Origin: Sphingobacterium lactis
GTDB taxonomy: Bacteria; Bacteroidota; Bacteroidia; Sphingobacteriales; Sphingobacteriaceae
NCBI RefSeq assembly: GCF_011046555.1
Contig: NZ_CP049246.1
Span: 1,116,001-1,180,000, forward strand
Reading direction: 5' to 3'
DNA: 64,000 bases
Shown: positions 8,602 to 16,088 of the stretch, in pieces
Layout of the letters: each line of letters opens with the position of its first letter
Position numbering within the stretch: position 1 is the stretch's first letter
Made by a program: the position numbers and the translations under genes
The notes under the pieces: generated by a model
Database searches by the model: none
Seen by the model: the letters and a program-made list of their open reading frames with translations, nothing else
What the model was told of the DNA's origin: nothing

Positions 8602-8975
8602 AAACAATCAAATTATTGATAACCGCAATAATGCTGTGTATGGCTAGCGGGAGTTTTGCGCAGTCGAAAAAAGAAACGTTAGCATTATTGAATGCCATTA
8701 AAAAGGATACGCATGGTGTGCACGCAAATTTTACAGATAAATATCTTACCTGGCAAGGCAATAAAGGCTCGGACTCGGTGCAGATCGCATGGAAAAGTAT
8801 ATCCAATGTTGATGTTGTAGGGAAATATACCCTATATGTCGCTTCAAGCCAAAAAGATGATAAAGGTAATGATATCACCATCTTTCTTAATATTCATGAT
8901 GACGAAGCAAAAAGTAAGATAATAAAATATATTCGGCATTTGGCGAAATTAAATAGAGCTAAGCTGACCAAATAA
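8598..8975 (+). CDS. Hypothetical secreted protein (125 aa)
   Basis: The signal peptide MKTIKLLITAIMLCMASGSF (cut after FAQ or SFA) starts with almost the same residues as its upstream neighbour. The mature ~100 residues have alternating strands (NFTDKYLTWQG, VQIAWKSISNVDVVGKYTLY, ITIFLNIHDDE) and a C-terminal basic helix, a pattern reminiscent of small PH-like or lipocalin-like folds but without a recognised motif. It overlaps the 8188 gene by 4 bp and likely acts with it. Confidence 0.72.
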   Translation: MKTIKLLITAIMLCMASGSFAQSKKETLALLNAIKKDTHGVHANFTDKYLTWQGNKGSDSVQIAWKSISNVDVVGKYTLYVASSQKDDKGNDITIFLNIHDDEAKSKIIKYIRHLAKLNRAKLTK

Positions 8976-9001
8976 AAAAGAATCATTAAAACACTATATT
9001 C

Positions 9002-9616
9002 ATGAACCCCCAAAAGCGAAAAACCTTACAACAAAAAAGGGAGCAACTGCAGTTACAACTTCGATTTGATGCCTTTGTAAAGAGTTACGTGGCACCGCTG
9101 CTGGAGGTTTTGGGCGAAATGCAACGTTTGGATATCCCTTATCGGGTAGTTTCGTTGCGTTCGGTGCCGATGGAGCTGCAAGCCATGTTGTTAGAACAGC
9201 TCCGCAAGGATAGTTTGATGGAGCATAACTTGTCGGCACTCCCTATCGAGATGGATACCAGCCTGCTGGAACAGCTTTTTGAGGTGTATCCTACAGAGCA
9301 TACTTCGCGTTATTTTCCTGAGTTGCCCGTTGTGGCCATGTTGGACACACCTTCTGCCGTATTGCAGGACCTCATACGCGAGCAAAACCTCTCCAGGCAA
9401 TACGTGTTTATGTGTTGGCTTCAATATGCCTTGCTGTTGGAGGTAGACCTGCAACAGCTGGCTAAGCATGCTAATGCCAATATACTAGATATCCGAGGCG
9501 ATGATGTAGTTCTCTTTCCGGCCGACCTAGACGTGCTGATCGTGTATAACGCCTTTGAAGACCAATGGCGGTTTGGTACAATGAATCGTTGTTCGATAAT
9601 TTCTAAAACAGAGTAA
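9002..9616 (+). CDS. Hypothetical cytoplasmic protein (204 aa)
   Basis: This is a 204-residue protein without signal peptide or membrane segment. It starts with a basic, Gln-rich helix (NPQKRKTLQQKREQLQLQLR). The middle is mostly helical and Leu-rich (LQAMLLEQLRKDSLMEHN). Near the C-terminus are beta strands (DDVVLFPADLDVLIVYNAF). I do not recognise it. It lies 26 bp after the secreted pair and 14 bp before another secreted-protein gene, so it is probably in the same operon. An intracellular partner such as an immunity or chaperone protein is possible but unproven. Confidence 0.65.
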   Translation: MNPQKRKTLQQKREQLQLQLRFDAFVKSYVAPLLEVLGEMQRLDIPYRVVSLRSVPMELQAMLLEQLRKDSLMEHNLSALPIEMDTSLLEQLFEVYPTEHTSRYFPELPVVAMLDTPSAVLQDLIREQNLSRQYVFMCWLQYALLLEVDLQQLAKHANANILDIRGDDVVLFPADLDVLIVYNAFEDQWRFGTMNRCSIISKTE

Positions 9617-9630
9617 ATTGCATGTAGGCA

Positions 9631-10149
9631 ATGAAAAATATAATTCTCCTTTGCTTCCTATTACTCAGCAGACTCCTTGTGCAGGCACAGCATCCCGTAT
9701 CCGAGGTTGGGGTAGAGCTATTAGACCTCTTCCCGAAGCCTACCGCTAGCGAGTCGGCCGAGCAAGCTAAATTGCGCATGCGGACGTTAGACATCCGCGA
9801 AAGCGAGATTGTTCTTGACCTTAATACCGGCATATCCCAATTGGATACCATCATCGAAAGGGGGAAGTATAAGCTCTTAATTAAGCATGATACAGATATT
9901 GTGCAGTTTGGAATCTGGAAAAACGATAGGCCGATCAAGCGGATTGAAAAGAAAGATAACAAGACCTATGCGTTGTTCAGAGGGATACGTAGTAGGATAA
10001 ACAGGCCGCTATTACGCTTCGGGAAGCATACAACCTATATCATACAGATACAGCTGGCAGGTGAGGTACATTCGCGGGCGATACGTCTCCGCACAAGGAG
10101 TCCCGATATTCCCAAGCCTATGAAAGAAAAGAAAGGAGTCCCGATATGA
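9631..10149 (+). CDS. Hypothetical secreted protein (172 aa)
   Basis: The signal peptide MKNIILLCFLLLSRLLVQAQ (cut after VQA) precedes ~150 mature residues. The middle strand-rich part (ESEIVLDLNTGISQLDTIIE, YKLLIKHDTDIVQFGIWK) and a very basic C-terminus (IRSRINRPLLRFGKHT, RAIRLRTRSPD) are the visible features. I do not recognise the family. A decayed partial copy of its 5' end lies at 7940-8013, which shows that the gene was once duplicated here. It ends the forward gene run of the accessory segment. Confidence 0.68.
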   Translation: MKNIILLCFLLLSRLLVQAQHPVSEVGVELLDLFPKPTASESAEQAKLRMRTLDIRESEIVLDLNTGISQLDTIIERGKYKLLIKHDTDIVQFGIWKNDRPIKRIEKKDNKTYALFRGIRSRINRPLLRFGKHTTYIIQIQLAGEVHSRAIRLRTRSPDIPKPMKEKKGVPI

Positions 10150-10224
10150 AAACACGGAATCCCTAAGCTGTCTGTATTGGAGTCAATTTAACTCACATTA
10201 TAAATAGCTCGATTAAAATATGAA

Positions 10225-10746
10225 TCAGTGAAATCTTGTCAAAAGATCTGCTACGTAAATAGGAGAACTATCTTCCATTTCCAGAATTTTATCGTGATTA
10301 AACATCTCGATTTCTTCTGAAATCATTTCATACGATACCCATTCAAGGGAATTATCGAACTCGGGGTTTACGATGGTATGAAAAATATAACTTAGAACTG
10401 GATTATCATTCTCGTAAAAGTATTTGTCAAAACCGCTCATCCCCGGCACTGAACTCCAGGCCAAGAAATATCCAAAAATGCTGATAGCAAACACAACGGT
10501 GTCATTGTTAGGGAGTTGGATTTCGAACGTGAGGCAGCGGTCTTCTTCAATAAAATAGGTATACCTATAAGTCGGCAATTCGGGATAGACGGTTTTAACT
10601 TTTTGTATAATATGTACTAGTGCATTTGGATACTTGGACTGAAAATCTTTTGCCAGATTGTTAATCAATGGTTGCTTTGGCATGTAATGTCCCCAAAAAA
10701 AATCAAAGTCGAAATAATTATATATGATCGTTTGAATTCTGTTCAT
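10225..10746 (-). CDS. Hypothetical protein (173 aa)
   Basis: No signal peptide is evident. The protein is acidic and rich in aromatic residues (YNYFDFDFFWGHYMPK, FAISIFGYFLAWSSVPG, YFYENDNPVLSYIFH), with an acidic C-terminus (EMISEEIEMFNHDKILEMED). Acidic cytoplasmic proteins of this size next to small secreted proteins are often immunity proteins, but no known immunity motif is seen and the function is open. It is transcribed toward the forward genes, and its start lies 60 bp from direct repeat copy B. Confidence 0.6.
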   Translation of the reverse strand: MNRIQTIIYNYFDFDFFWGHYMPKQPLINNLAKDFQSKYPNALVHIIQKVKTVYPELPTYRYTYFIEEDRCLTFEIQLPNNDTVVFAISIFGYFLAWSSVPGMSGFDKYFYENDNPVLSYIFHTIVNPEFDNSLEWVSYEMISEEIEMFNHDKILEMEDSSPIYVADLLTRFH

Positions 10747-10805
10747 CTTCTTTTTTCTATAGACTTCCAGTGACTGGAGATTTTTGGCGTTTTGTCTTTA
10801 TAGGG

Positions 10806-10986
10806 ATTTCCATTACCACCTACTTAACTGACACCACTCTAAAGTTACTGAAAAATAAAATTGTTTGCTATCGACGAATGATAGAAAGGTATACAAATCA
10901 TGAAAAATAAAATGATAGTAAATGCCAAATGGAGAACATGGTCAGGGGCTGTGGCATCGGGATTTCTCAGGCCATAATTAAGCTCG
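10806..10986 (+). repeat. Diverged ~180-bp direct repeat, copy B
   Basis: Partner of 5829-6012, same orientation, with shared blocks throughout (TGGAGAACATGG, CGGGATTTC, AATTAAGCTCGG). It sits in the 319-bp gap between the 10225 gene and tRNA-Glu. Together the copies bracket ~4.8 kb of unfamiliar genes. Both also lie 60-120 bp upstream of a minus-strand gene, so an ancestral duplication of an upstream region is an alternative to a mobile-element origin. Confidence 0.65.
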
Positions 10987-11032
10987 GCACTGCAGCAGTC
11001 GTCTTCAGACCAAATACCAACTACTATATACT

Positions 11033-11063
11033 AAAAATGCTCAGCTTTCGCTGAGCATTTTTT
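11033..11063. terminator. Bidirectional terminator downstream of tRNA-Glu
   Basis: The hairpin AAAATGCTCAGC - TTTC - GCTGAGCATTTT has A/T tracts on both sides. On the minus strand it lies 2-3 bases past the tRNA 3' end and would terminate the tRNA transcript. It can also stop + strand transcripts leaving the accessory segment. Confidence 0.75.
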
Positions 11064-11065
11064 CG

Positions 11066-11137
11066 TAGCCCGTAGGGGAATCGAACCCCTGTTTCAAGAA
11101 TGAAAATCTTGCGTCCTAACCCCTAGACGAACGGGCC
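11066..11137 (-). tRNA. tRNA-Glu (anticodon TTC)
   Basis: The cloverleaf folds fully on the minus strand. The 7-bp acceptor stem is GGCCCGT/ACGGGCT with discriminator A. The anticodon stem is CAAGA/TCTTG with loop TTTTCAT, giving TTC for Glu. The T arm reads AGGGGTTCGATTCCCCT. The CCA end is not encoded. It marks one edge of the accessory segment; tRNA 3' ends are common integration sites, but no duplicated 3' end or integrase is seen here. Confidence 0.97.
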
Positions 11138-11252
11138 GTTTTGTTATTCGGTGTGCAAATATAGAATTAACTTTTATTACCGCAAAATTTTTTTGATAAA
11201 AATTGCGCCTTCCGATCTAAGGTGGTATTTTAGGGAAGTTATATAACAAATT

Positions 11253-13745
11253 ATGAGACTTATAAAGCTATTCGCATGTTGCGGTGCGCTGTTCGGCGCT
11301 GTGGCGGTACATGCACAGGAAAACAACCTGAAGGTAAAATGGGATTTCGCAAGCGATTACGATGCCAACAGGAACAAAGCATTGACTTTGACGCTGCTGA
11401 ATACCGGCGGGAAAGCTATTGATCTATCGGGTTATGAGCTGTGGTTCAATTCCATGTATCCCATTCAGGAACGACCGGATGCGGCCGTCGATATCCATAA
11501 CCGTAATGGTAACCTCTATGCAATAGACTTTGCGAAAAATACCGTAATCAAGGAAAAGGATTCGTTGGTGATAACCTACGATTCACCTTATCCGATAACC
11601 CATACCTCTTTGACTCCAAATGGTTTCTACCTGCAGGGAAAAACAAACCCAGAGGACGTTATCGATCTGGGGCACCCCGAGGTTGCACTTTTGGATATCT
11701 CCACTGCGGAACAAAATCAGGTTCTGAACCGTCTGTTTGCCAAAAATGAACAGATCATGGGGCAGGTGGATGCGCAATTGATTCTGCCTACCCCGGCGAA
11801 GATGGACATTGGGCGAGGATTCTTGACTCTTCCAGAGACGGTGAAGTATTCGATTGCTCCCGAATTTGGCAATATGATGAAGCACTTGGAGACGTTGGCA
11901 GGACAGTTGAGCCAGTATCAATTTATTGAAGCTCCACAGGGAGATGCGTTTATTCAGTGGCGCCATGACAGCAATCTTTCGCAGGAGGAATATACGCTGA
12001 ATATAGACGGAAAGGGCATACGGATTGGTGCATCGACCGATGCTGGCGCCTTTTATGCCCTACAGTCGCTAAAATCCCTGCTGCACGCAGAGCATTTACG
12101 TGGCCAAGGAAAAGTAGCACTGCTTTTCATGGCGGTGCAGGATAAGCCACGTTATGGCTATCGCGGGTTCATGATGGATATTGCCAGGAACTTCAAAGAC
12201 GTTGCAGTCATCAAGAAGTACATTGACCTGATGGCCCAGTATAAATTGAATAAATTTCACCTGCACCTGATTGATGATGAGGGCTGGCGATTGGAGATCC
12301 CTTCACTACCTGAGTTGACGGAAATCGGATCGGTACGTTCGGCCGATTTCAAGGACGGCAATAGCATTCAGCCGGCATATGGCTCAGGTCCTGAGGCTAC
12401 GGCAGGGGCCTATTTATCCAAAGCGCAATTTCAGGAAATCCTAACCTATGCTGCCGATCGTTTCATTACCGTGATTCCGGAGGTAGAAACACCAGGGCAT
12501 GGTCGGGCAGCCATCAAGGCTATGGAGACCCGGTATAACCGGTTGATGAAAGCTGGGAAAAAGCAAGAGGCTGAAGAATTCCTGTTGTATGAAGCGGCGG
12601 ATCAATCCGTGTATAGCTCAGCGCAATATTGGGATGATAATGTAATGAATCCTGCCTTACCTTCCGTATACCACTTTTTGGATGTGGTCGTGGAGGATAT
12701 CAAAAAGATGTACAATGAGGTAGGCCTAGAGTTGAAGTTGATCTCGCTGGGCGGCGATGAGGTGCCTGCGGGTTCCTGGGAGAAATCCCCAGCTATCCAG
12801 GCGTTGATGGAAAAGGAAGGCATGCAGAGCGTCTATGAAGTCTGGCCGTATTACGTGAAGAAAATTCAGCAAATATGTGCATCCAAGGGGATGGACCTTG
12901 CGGGTTGGGAAGAATTCGGCATGATCAATAAAGGTTCGGGAATGGTCGTGAACAATGAATTGTCCCACCTTAATATCCATCTGGATGTCTGGAACAATGT
13001 GATCGGTGGGGGACAGAAAGATTTGGCCTACCGTTTGGCGAATGCGGGTTACAAGACCGTGTTTACCAGCTGTGCGAACTTCTACCTCGATATGGTCTGG
13101 GATAAGGATTTCCGCGAACCGGGATTGAAATGGGCATCCATTACCGATTTGGAACATGCCTTTTCGCTCTTGCCGGAAAATTTCTTCGCCAATATGCAAT
13201 ACACCGAAGCGGGAAGTAAGTTGGAGAAGGGGAAATTGGCCAGTAAGGTACGCCTGACCGAAAAAGGAAGATCGAATTTGATCGGTGTGAAAGGTGCGCT
13301 TTGGGCGGAGACCATCCTAACAGCAGACCGTATGGATTATATGCTATTACCTCGTTTCTACGCACTAGCGGAGCGGGCATGGGCACCGAAACGTTCCTGG
13401 GAGGATGATTATAAATTCGATAAGAAGGCATACGATAAGACATATAAGGAATTTGTTCATAAGGTGGGAAGCCAGGAATTGCCAAAACTGGCCAGCATTG
13501 GAGATGGTTTCAATTACCGCTTGCCATCGGTCGGTGTGCTGCAGAAAGGACAAACCTTGTTTGCCAATGCGGAATACCCAGGCTTTACCTTGGTTTACAC
13601 CGTAAATGGAGCTGATCCAGGTCCTGAATCCACTGCACTGGGAGAAGGAGAGGGCGTGAAGGTCAAATCGGGGGATGTGGTCCGCTTTGCAACCGTGGAC
13701 AGCCAGGGTCGGGTTGGCCGAATTAGTACCTATGTGGTTGATTAG
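11253..13745 (+). CDS. Beta-N-acetylhexosaminidase, glycoside hydrolase family 20
   Basis: An 830-residue secreted enzyme with signal peptide (ending AVHAQ). Residues ~25-150 form a CHB_HEX-type N-terminal carbohydrate-binding domain and ~175-300 a GH20b domain. The catalytic TIM barrel follows from ~300 (YRGFMMDIARNF, HLHLIDDEGWRLEI), with the catalytic Asp-Glu pair in SLGGDEVPAGSW. In place of the usual 'HIGGDE', Leu precedes the Gly pair. The C-terminal ~80 residues resemble the chitobiase C-terminal domain (FTLVYTVNGADPGPES). It would release terminal GlcNAc/GalNAc from chitooligosaccharides or glycoconjugates in the periplasm by substrate-assisted catalysis. It is monocistronic, with a strong terminator after it. 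Confidence 0.95.
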   Translation: MRLIKLFACCGALFGAVAVHAQENNLKVKWDFASDYDANRNKALTLTLLNTGGKAIDLSGYELWFNSMYPIQERPDAAVDIHNRNGNLYAIDFAKNTVIKEKDSLVITYDSPYPITHTSLTPNGFYLQGKTNPEDVIDLGHPEVALLDISTAEQNQVLNRLFAKNEQIMGQVDAQLILPTPAKMDIGRGFLTLPETVKYSIAPEFGNMMKHLETLAGQLSQYQFIEAPQGDAFIQWRHDSNLSQEEYTLNIDGKGIRIGASTDAGAFYALQSLKSLLHAEHLRGQGKVALLFMAVQDKPRYGYRGFMMDIARNFKDVAVIKKYIDLMAQYKLNKFHLHLIDDEGWRLEIPSLPELTEIGSVRSADFKDGNSIQPAYGSGPEATAGAYLSKAQFQEILTYAADRFITVIPEVETPGHGRAAIKAMETRYNRLMKAGKKQEAEEFLLYEAADQSVYSSAQYWDDNVMNPALPSVYHFLDVVVEDIKKMYNEVGLELKLISLGGDEVPAGSWEKSPAIQALMEKEGMQSVYEVWPYYVKKIQQICASKGMDLAGWEEFGMINKGSGMVVNNELSHLNIHLDVWNNVIGGGQKDLAYRLANAGYKTVFTSCANFYLDMVWDKDFREPGLKWASITDLEHAFSLLPENFFANMQYTEAGSKLEKGKLASKVRLTEKGRSNLIGVKGALWAETILTADRMDYMLLPRFYALAERAWAPKRSWEDDYKFDKKAYDKTYKEFVHKVGSQELPKLASIGDGFNYRLPSVGVLQKGQTLFANAEYPGFTLVYTVNGADPGPESTALGEGEGVKVKSGDVVRFATVDSQGRVGRISTYVVD

Positions 13746-13758
13746 CAAAAAATAAATA

Positions 13759-13810
13759 ACGCAAAACAAATAAAGGCTGCAGATCACTGCAGCCTTTATT
13801 GTTTTGCGTT
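13759..13810. terminator. Long bidirectional terminator hairpin
   Basis: An almost perfect inverted repeat of ~24 bp per arm (core AAAGGCTGCAG - ATCA - CTGCAGCCTTT, flanked by AACGCAAAACAAAT and its complement with one base missing) separates the convergent hexosaminidase and 13820 genes. The flanking A/T runs allow termination in both directions. Confidence 0.8.
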
Positions 13811-13819
13811 TGTATAGGA

Positions 13820-14539
13820 TTAAAATTCCTTGAATTTTTCCGGTTCCATCTCGGTAAACGAGGCTACCTTTTGGTAGGTGATGTTGTCTCCACTGCTTTT
13901 AAAGCTCGTAGGGAGCACCAATCCATTTCCGATGTCCTTGTACCCATTTACGGCAAAGGTCTTGTTGTTGATCTCCAAGCGCTTGATAAAACCTGTTTCT
14001 TCGCTGACATAGAAACTGCCTTTCGAACCCAGGAAATTGGAGAAGTCCAATTTCTGTAGTTTTTCGGCATTGATGATCTTGGAATTATCCTGTCCACTGA
14101 TATTTGCGGCCAAGATACTGATCGGCAGCGATAGGACCTTAAGGTCCAGGTTGTATTGATCGATCAAGTCTGGAAGCACCGATTTATATTCCTGCAGCGT
14201 GAGCTCAGATCCATTCTCATCATAGATATGATTCAATTTCTGGCTCTGTACATTTATTAAAGCAACAACATTCTCATTGTTCAGGGTTCCCTCGAAGCGC
14301 ACATTTCCCGATTGTTTGTCCAACAGGAACTTGCGGCTTCCGGAAACTGCCGGATACTTGTTGTTTCCCGAAACGGTAAACATGATGTATTTTGTGCTTT
14401 CCCATTTCGATTTGCCACCTACCGCGTTCCAGATCTTATCGGTCATGGCTGCGGATTGCCCGAACAGCAATGCCGGAGCAAAAGTTAGGGCAGCAAATAA
14501 TAAATAGATATAGCGAACTATATTCTTGTGATGTTTCAT
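13820..14539 (-). CDS. Secreted LolA/LppX-like hypothetical protein
   Basis: A signal peptide (MKHHKNIVRYIYLLFAALTF, cut near LFGQ) precedes ~210 residues. The mature start, MTDKIWNAVGGKSKWESTKY, followed by paired strands (IMFTVSGNN, KFLLDKQSGNVRFEG, GSFYVSEETGFIKRLEI) is typical of Bacteroidota outer-membrane-lipoprotein-sorting-like periplasmic proteins. The fold suggests a hydrophobic ligand or lipoprotein carrier, but it lacks clear LolA signature residues and its role is unassigned. It stands alone. The 200-bp gap to ribH holds no gene. Confidence 0.7.
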   Translation of the reverse strand: MKHHKNIVRYIYLLFAALTFAPALLFGQSAAMTDKIWNAVGGKSKWESTKYIMFTVSGNNKYPAVSGSRKFLLDKQSGNVRFEGTLNNENVVALINVQSQKLNHIYDENGSELTLQEYKSVLPDLIDQYNLDLKVLSLPISILAANISGQDNSKIINAEKLQKLDFSNFLGSKGSFYVSEETGFIKRLEINNKTFAVNGYKDIGNGLVLPTSFKSSGDNITYQKVASFTEMEPEKFKEF

Positions 14540-14740
14540 AATGCTAAAAATTTAAATAATAGAGAGGTTATATGCCCTCATCCATCCTATCTGCTCAAAT
14601 TATTCGTGTTTGGTGTAAGAATATTTGCAGGTCTGGAAAGAGATGCACATAATGTTGGAAGAGTTGATCCTTTCGGTTCAACGGCAAACATGATATGACG
14701 ATAACGTTTCATAACCTCTTCATTATCAAAAACAATACCA

Positions 14741-15229
14741 CTAATAACTTTTGTGGATATGTGCCATCTGAATGGCCGTAATGGCAGCTTCTTCGCCTTT
14801 GTTACCATGCTTACCTCCTGCACGGTCCAGAGCTTGCTCCAGATTATCCGTGGTTAGAACACCGAAGATAACAGGTTTGTTGTGCTGGATACCAACTTGT
14901 GCAATGCCATTGGCAACAGCATCACAGATAAAGTCAAAATGGCGCGTTTCGCCTTGGATAACACATCCCAGGGTGATCACCGCATCCAGTTCTTTATTGC
15001 GTAGTGCGATATCGCTCCCCGCTACCAGTTCGAAACTTCCGGGTACTTCTATTAATGCTATGTTTTCTTCTTGGGCACCATGGTCCAAAAGACCTTTGTA
15101 GGCACCGTTCAAAAGTGCGCCAGTGACTTCCGCATTCCACTGCGAAACCACAATTGCAAACTTAAGACCTGCAGCGCTTTTCACCTGCAAGTGGGAGAAA
15201 TCCGATAAATTTTTTAATGTACTGGACAT
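14741..15229 (-). CDS. ribH: 6,7-dimethyl-8-ribityllumazine synthase
   Basis: RibH condenses 5-amino-6-ribitylaminouracil with dihydroxybutanone phosphate in riboflavin synthesis. The 162-residue length and motifs are diagnostic: FAIVVSQWNAEVT, EVPGSFELV, ITLGCVIQGETRHFDFI (with the catalytic His), PVIFGVLTTDNLEQALDRAG and KGEEAA. It probably forms an icosahedral or pentameric assembly in the cytoplasm, as in the family. It follows the TPR gene on the same strand, but a terminator between them suggests its own promoter. No other rib gene and no FMN riboswitch is nearby. Confidence 0.97.
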   Translation of the reverse strand: MSSTLKNLSDFSHLQVKSAAGLKFAIVVSQWNAEVTGALLNGAYKGLLDHGAQEENIALIEVPGSFELVAGSDIALRNKELDAVITLGCVIQGETRHFDFICDAVANGIAQVGIQHNKPVIFGVLTTDNLEQALDRAGGKHGNKGEEAAITAIQMAHIHKSY

Positions 15230-15248
15230 AGTATTTGTTTAAAATAAA

Positions 15249-15270
15249 AGGGCTGCCATCGGGCAGCCCT
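15249..15270 (-). terminator. Intrinsic terminator after the TPR gene
   Basis: The stem AGGGCTGCC/GGCAGCCCT with a 4-base loop is followed on the minus strand by TTTTATTTT. It lies between the 15329 gene and ribH, so it ends the TPR transcript and separates it from ribH. Confidence 0.75.
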
Positions 15271-15328
15271 CAAAGTTATAAAAATATTCTTGTCAATAAA
15301 CTTTGAATAGTCTTGTTCCTAGGGACAA

Positions 15329-16006
15329 CTATTGTTGTTTAGCTTGAACGCGAGCAATAAAGCTATCGATGGTTGTTGACTCCGAACTCTCCGGATATTC
15401 ATCTCTGATCTTTTGGTAGGTGCTTTCTGCATTCTTGTAATCCTGCAGTTCCTCATATACCAATCCTAATTTCTTCAGGAAGATTGGAGATGTGTACGTG
15501 TTGGCCGATTTATCAGCTGCTTTCTTGTAGTAGTTAGCGGCTTTGTCGTAGATTTTTTCTTCCGAATATGCATCACCCAAAAGTCCGATGATCAAAGGAT
15601 CCAAGACCTGACTTCCAGTTTCTGAGTATTGCTCTAGATATTTGATCGCTTCCTTGAAGTTTTTCTGACGAAGGTATAGACCACCTAAATAGGCATTCGC
15701 AATATTTGCTGATTTCGTGTTGGCGTATTCATCGGCAATTTCCTTGAAACCAGGGAAAGAACCGTCGCCATTGATCGCTTTCGCCTGTAACGAATCGATC
15801 GCCGCATACTGCTCTGCCTGGTACATTTGGCTCGCTGCTTTCTCTGCACGCGGTGCCAAATATAATTTTTGGTAACCGATGTACAGTAAAATCAATACGA
15901 TAATACCGGCAACGATGAAAATGATACTCTTCTCATTTTCTTGGAAAAAAGATTTCTTCGGCCCTGTTGGCAATGCTGAAGAACCGTTTGGGTTATTTTG
16001 TGACAT
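15329..16006 (-). CDS. Membrane-anchored tetratricopeptide-repeat protein (YfgM-like)
   Basis: A cytoplasmic N-terminus (~30 residues) is followed by one membrane helix (SIIFIVAGIIVLILLYIGYQ, ~28-47) and a periplasmic part of TPR units (ANAYLGGLYLRQKNFKEAIK, LLGDAYSEEKIYDKAANYYK, KKLGLVYEELQDYKNAESTY). The layout resembles YfgM/BepA-associated TPR proteins that hold chaperones near the Sec translocon. That role is inferred from architecture only. The length of 225 residues fits. It is transcribed alone, with a terminator downstream. Confidence 0.85.
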   Translation of the reverse strand: MSQNNPNGSSALPTGPKKSFFQENEKSIIFIVAGIIVLILLYIGYQKLYLAPRAEKAASQMYQAEQYAAIDSLQAKAINGDGSFPGFKEIADEYANTKSANIANAYLGGLYLRQKNFKEAIKYLEQYSETGSQVLDPLIIGLLGDAYSEEKIYDKAANYYKKAADKSANTYTSPIFLKKLGLVYEELQDYKNAESTYQKIRDEYPESSESTTIDSFIARVQAKQQ

Positions 16007-16088
16007 TCTTAGTTTTAATAGATTACGGAACGCAAAAATACACTTTTAAAGAATACTTGCAATATTATACGAAAAATATTTAAGGGAG

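Noticed and set aside
11066..11137. tRNA-Glu as attachment site of the accessory segment
   Set aside because: No copy of the tRNA 3' end is seen near 5.8-6.0 kb, and no integrase gene is present. The adjacency alone does not support an att site.
13759..13810. Mobile palindromic element
   Set aside because: The location between convergent genes with A/T tracts is explained by a two-way terminator.
14587..14823. 78-codon minus-strand ORF beside ribH
   Set aside because: It overlaps the ribH 3' end in another frame and has no signal or motif.
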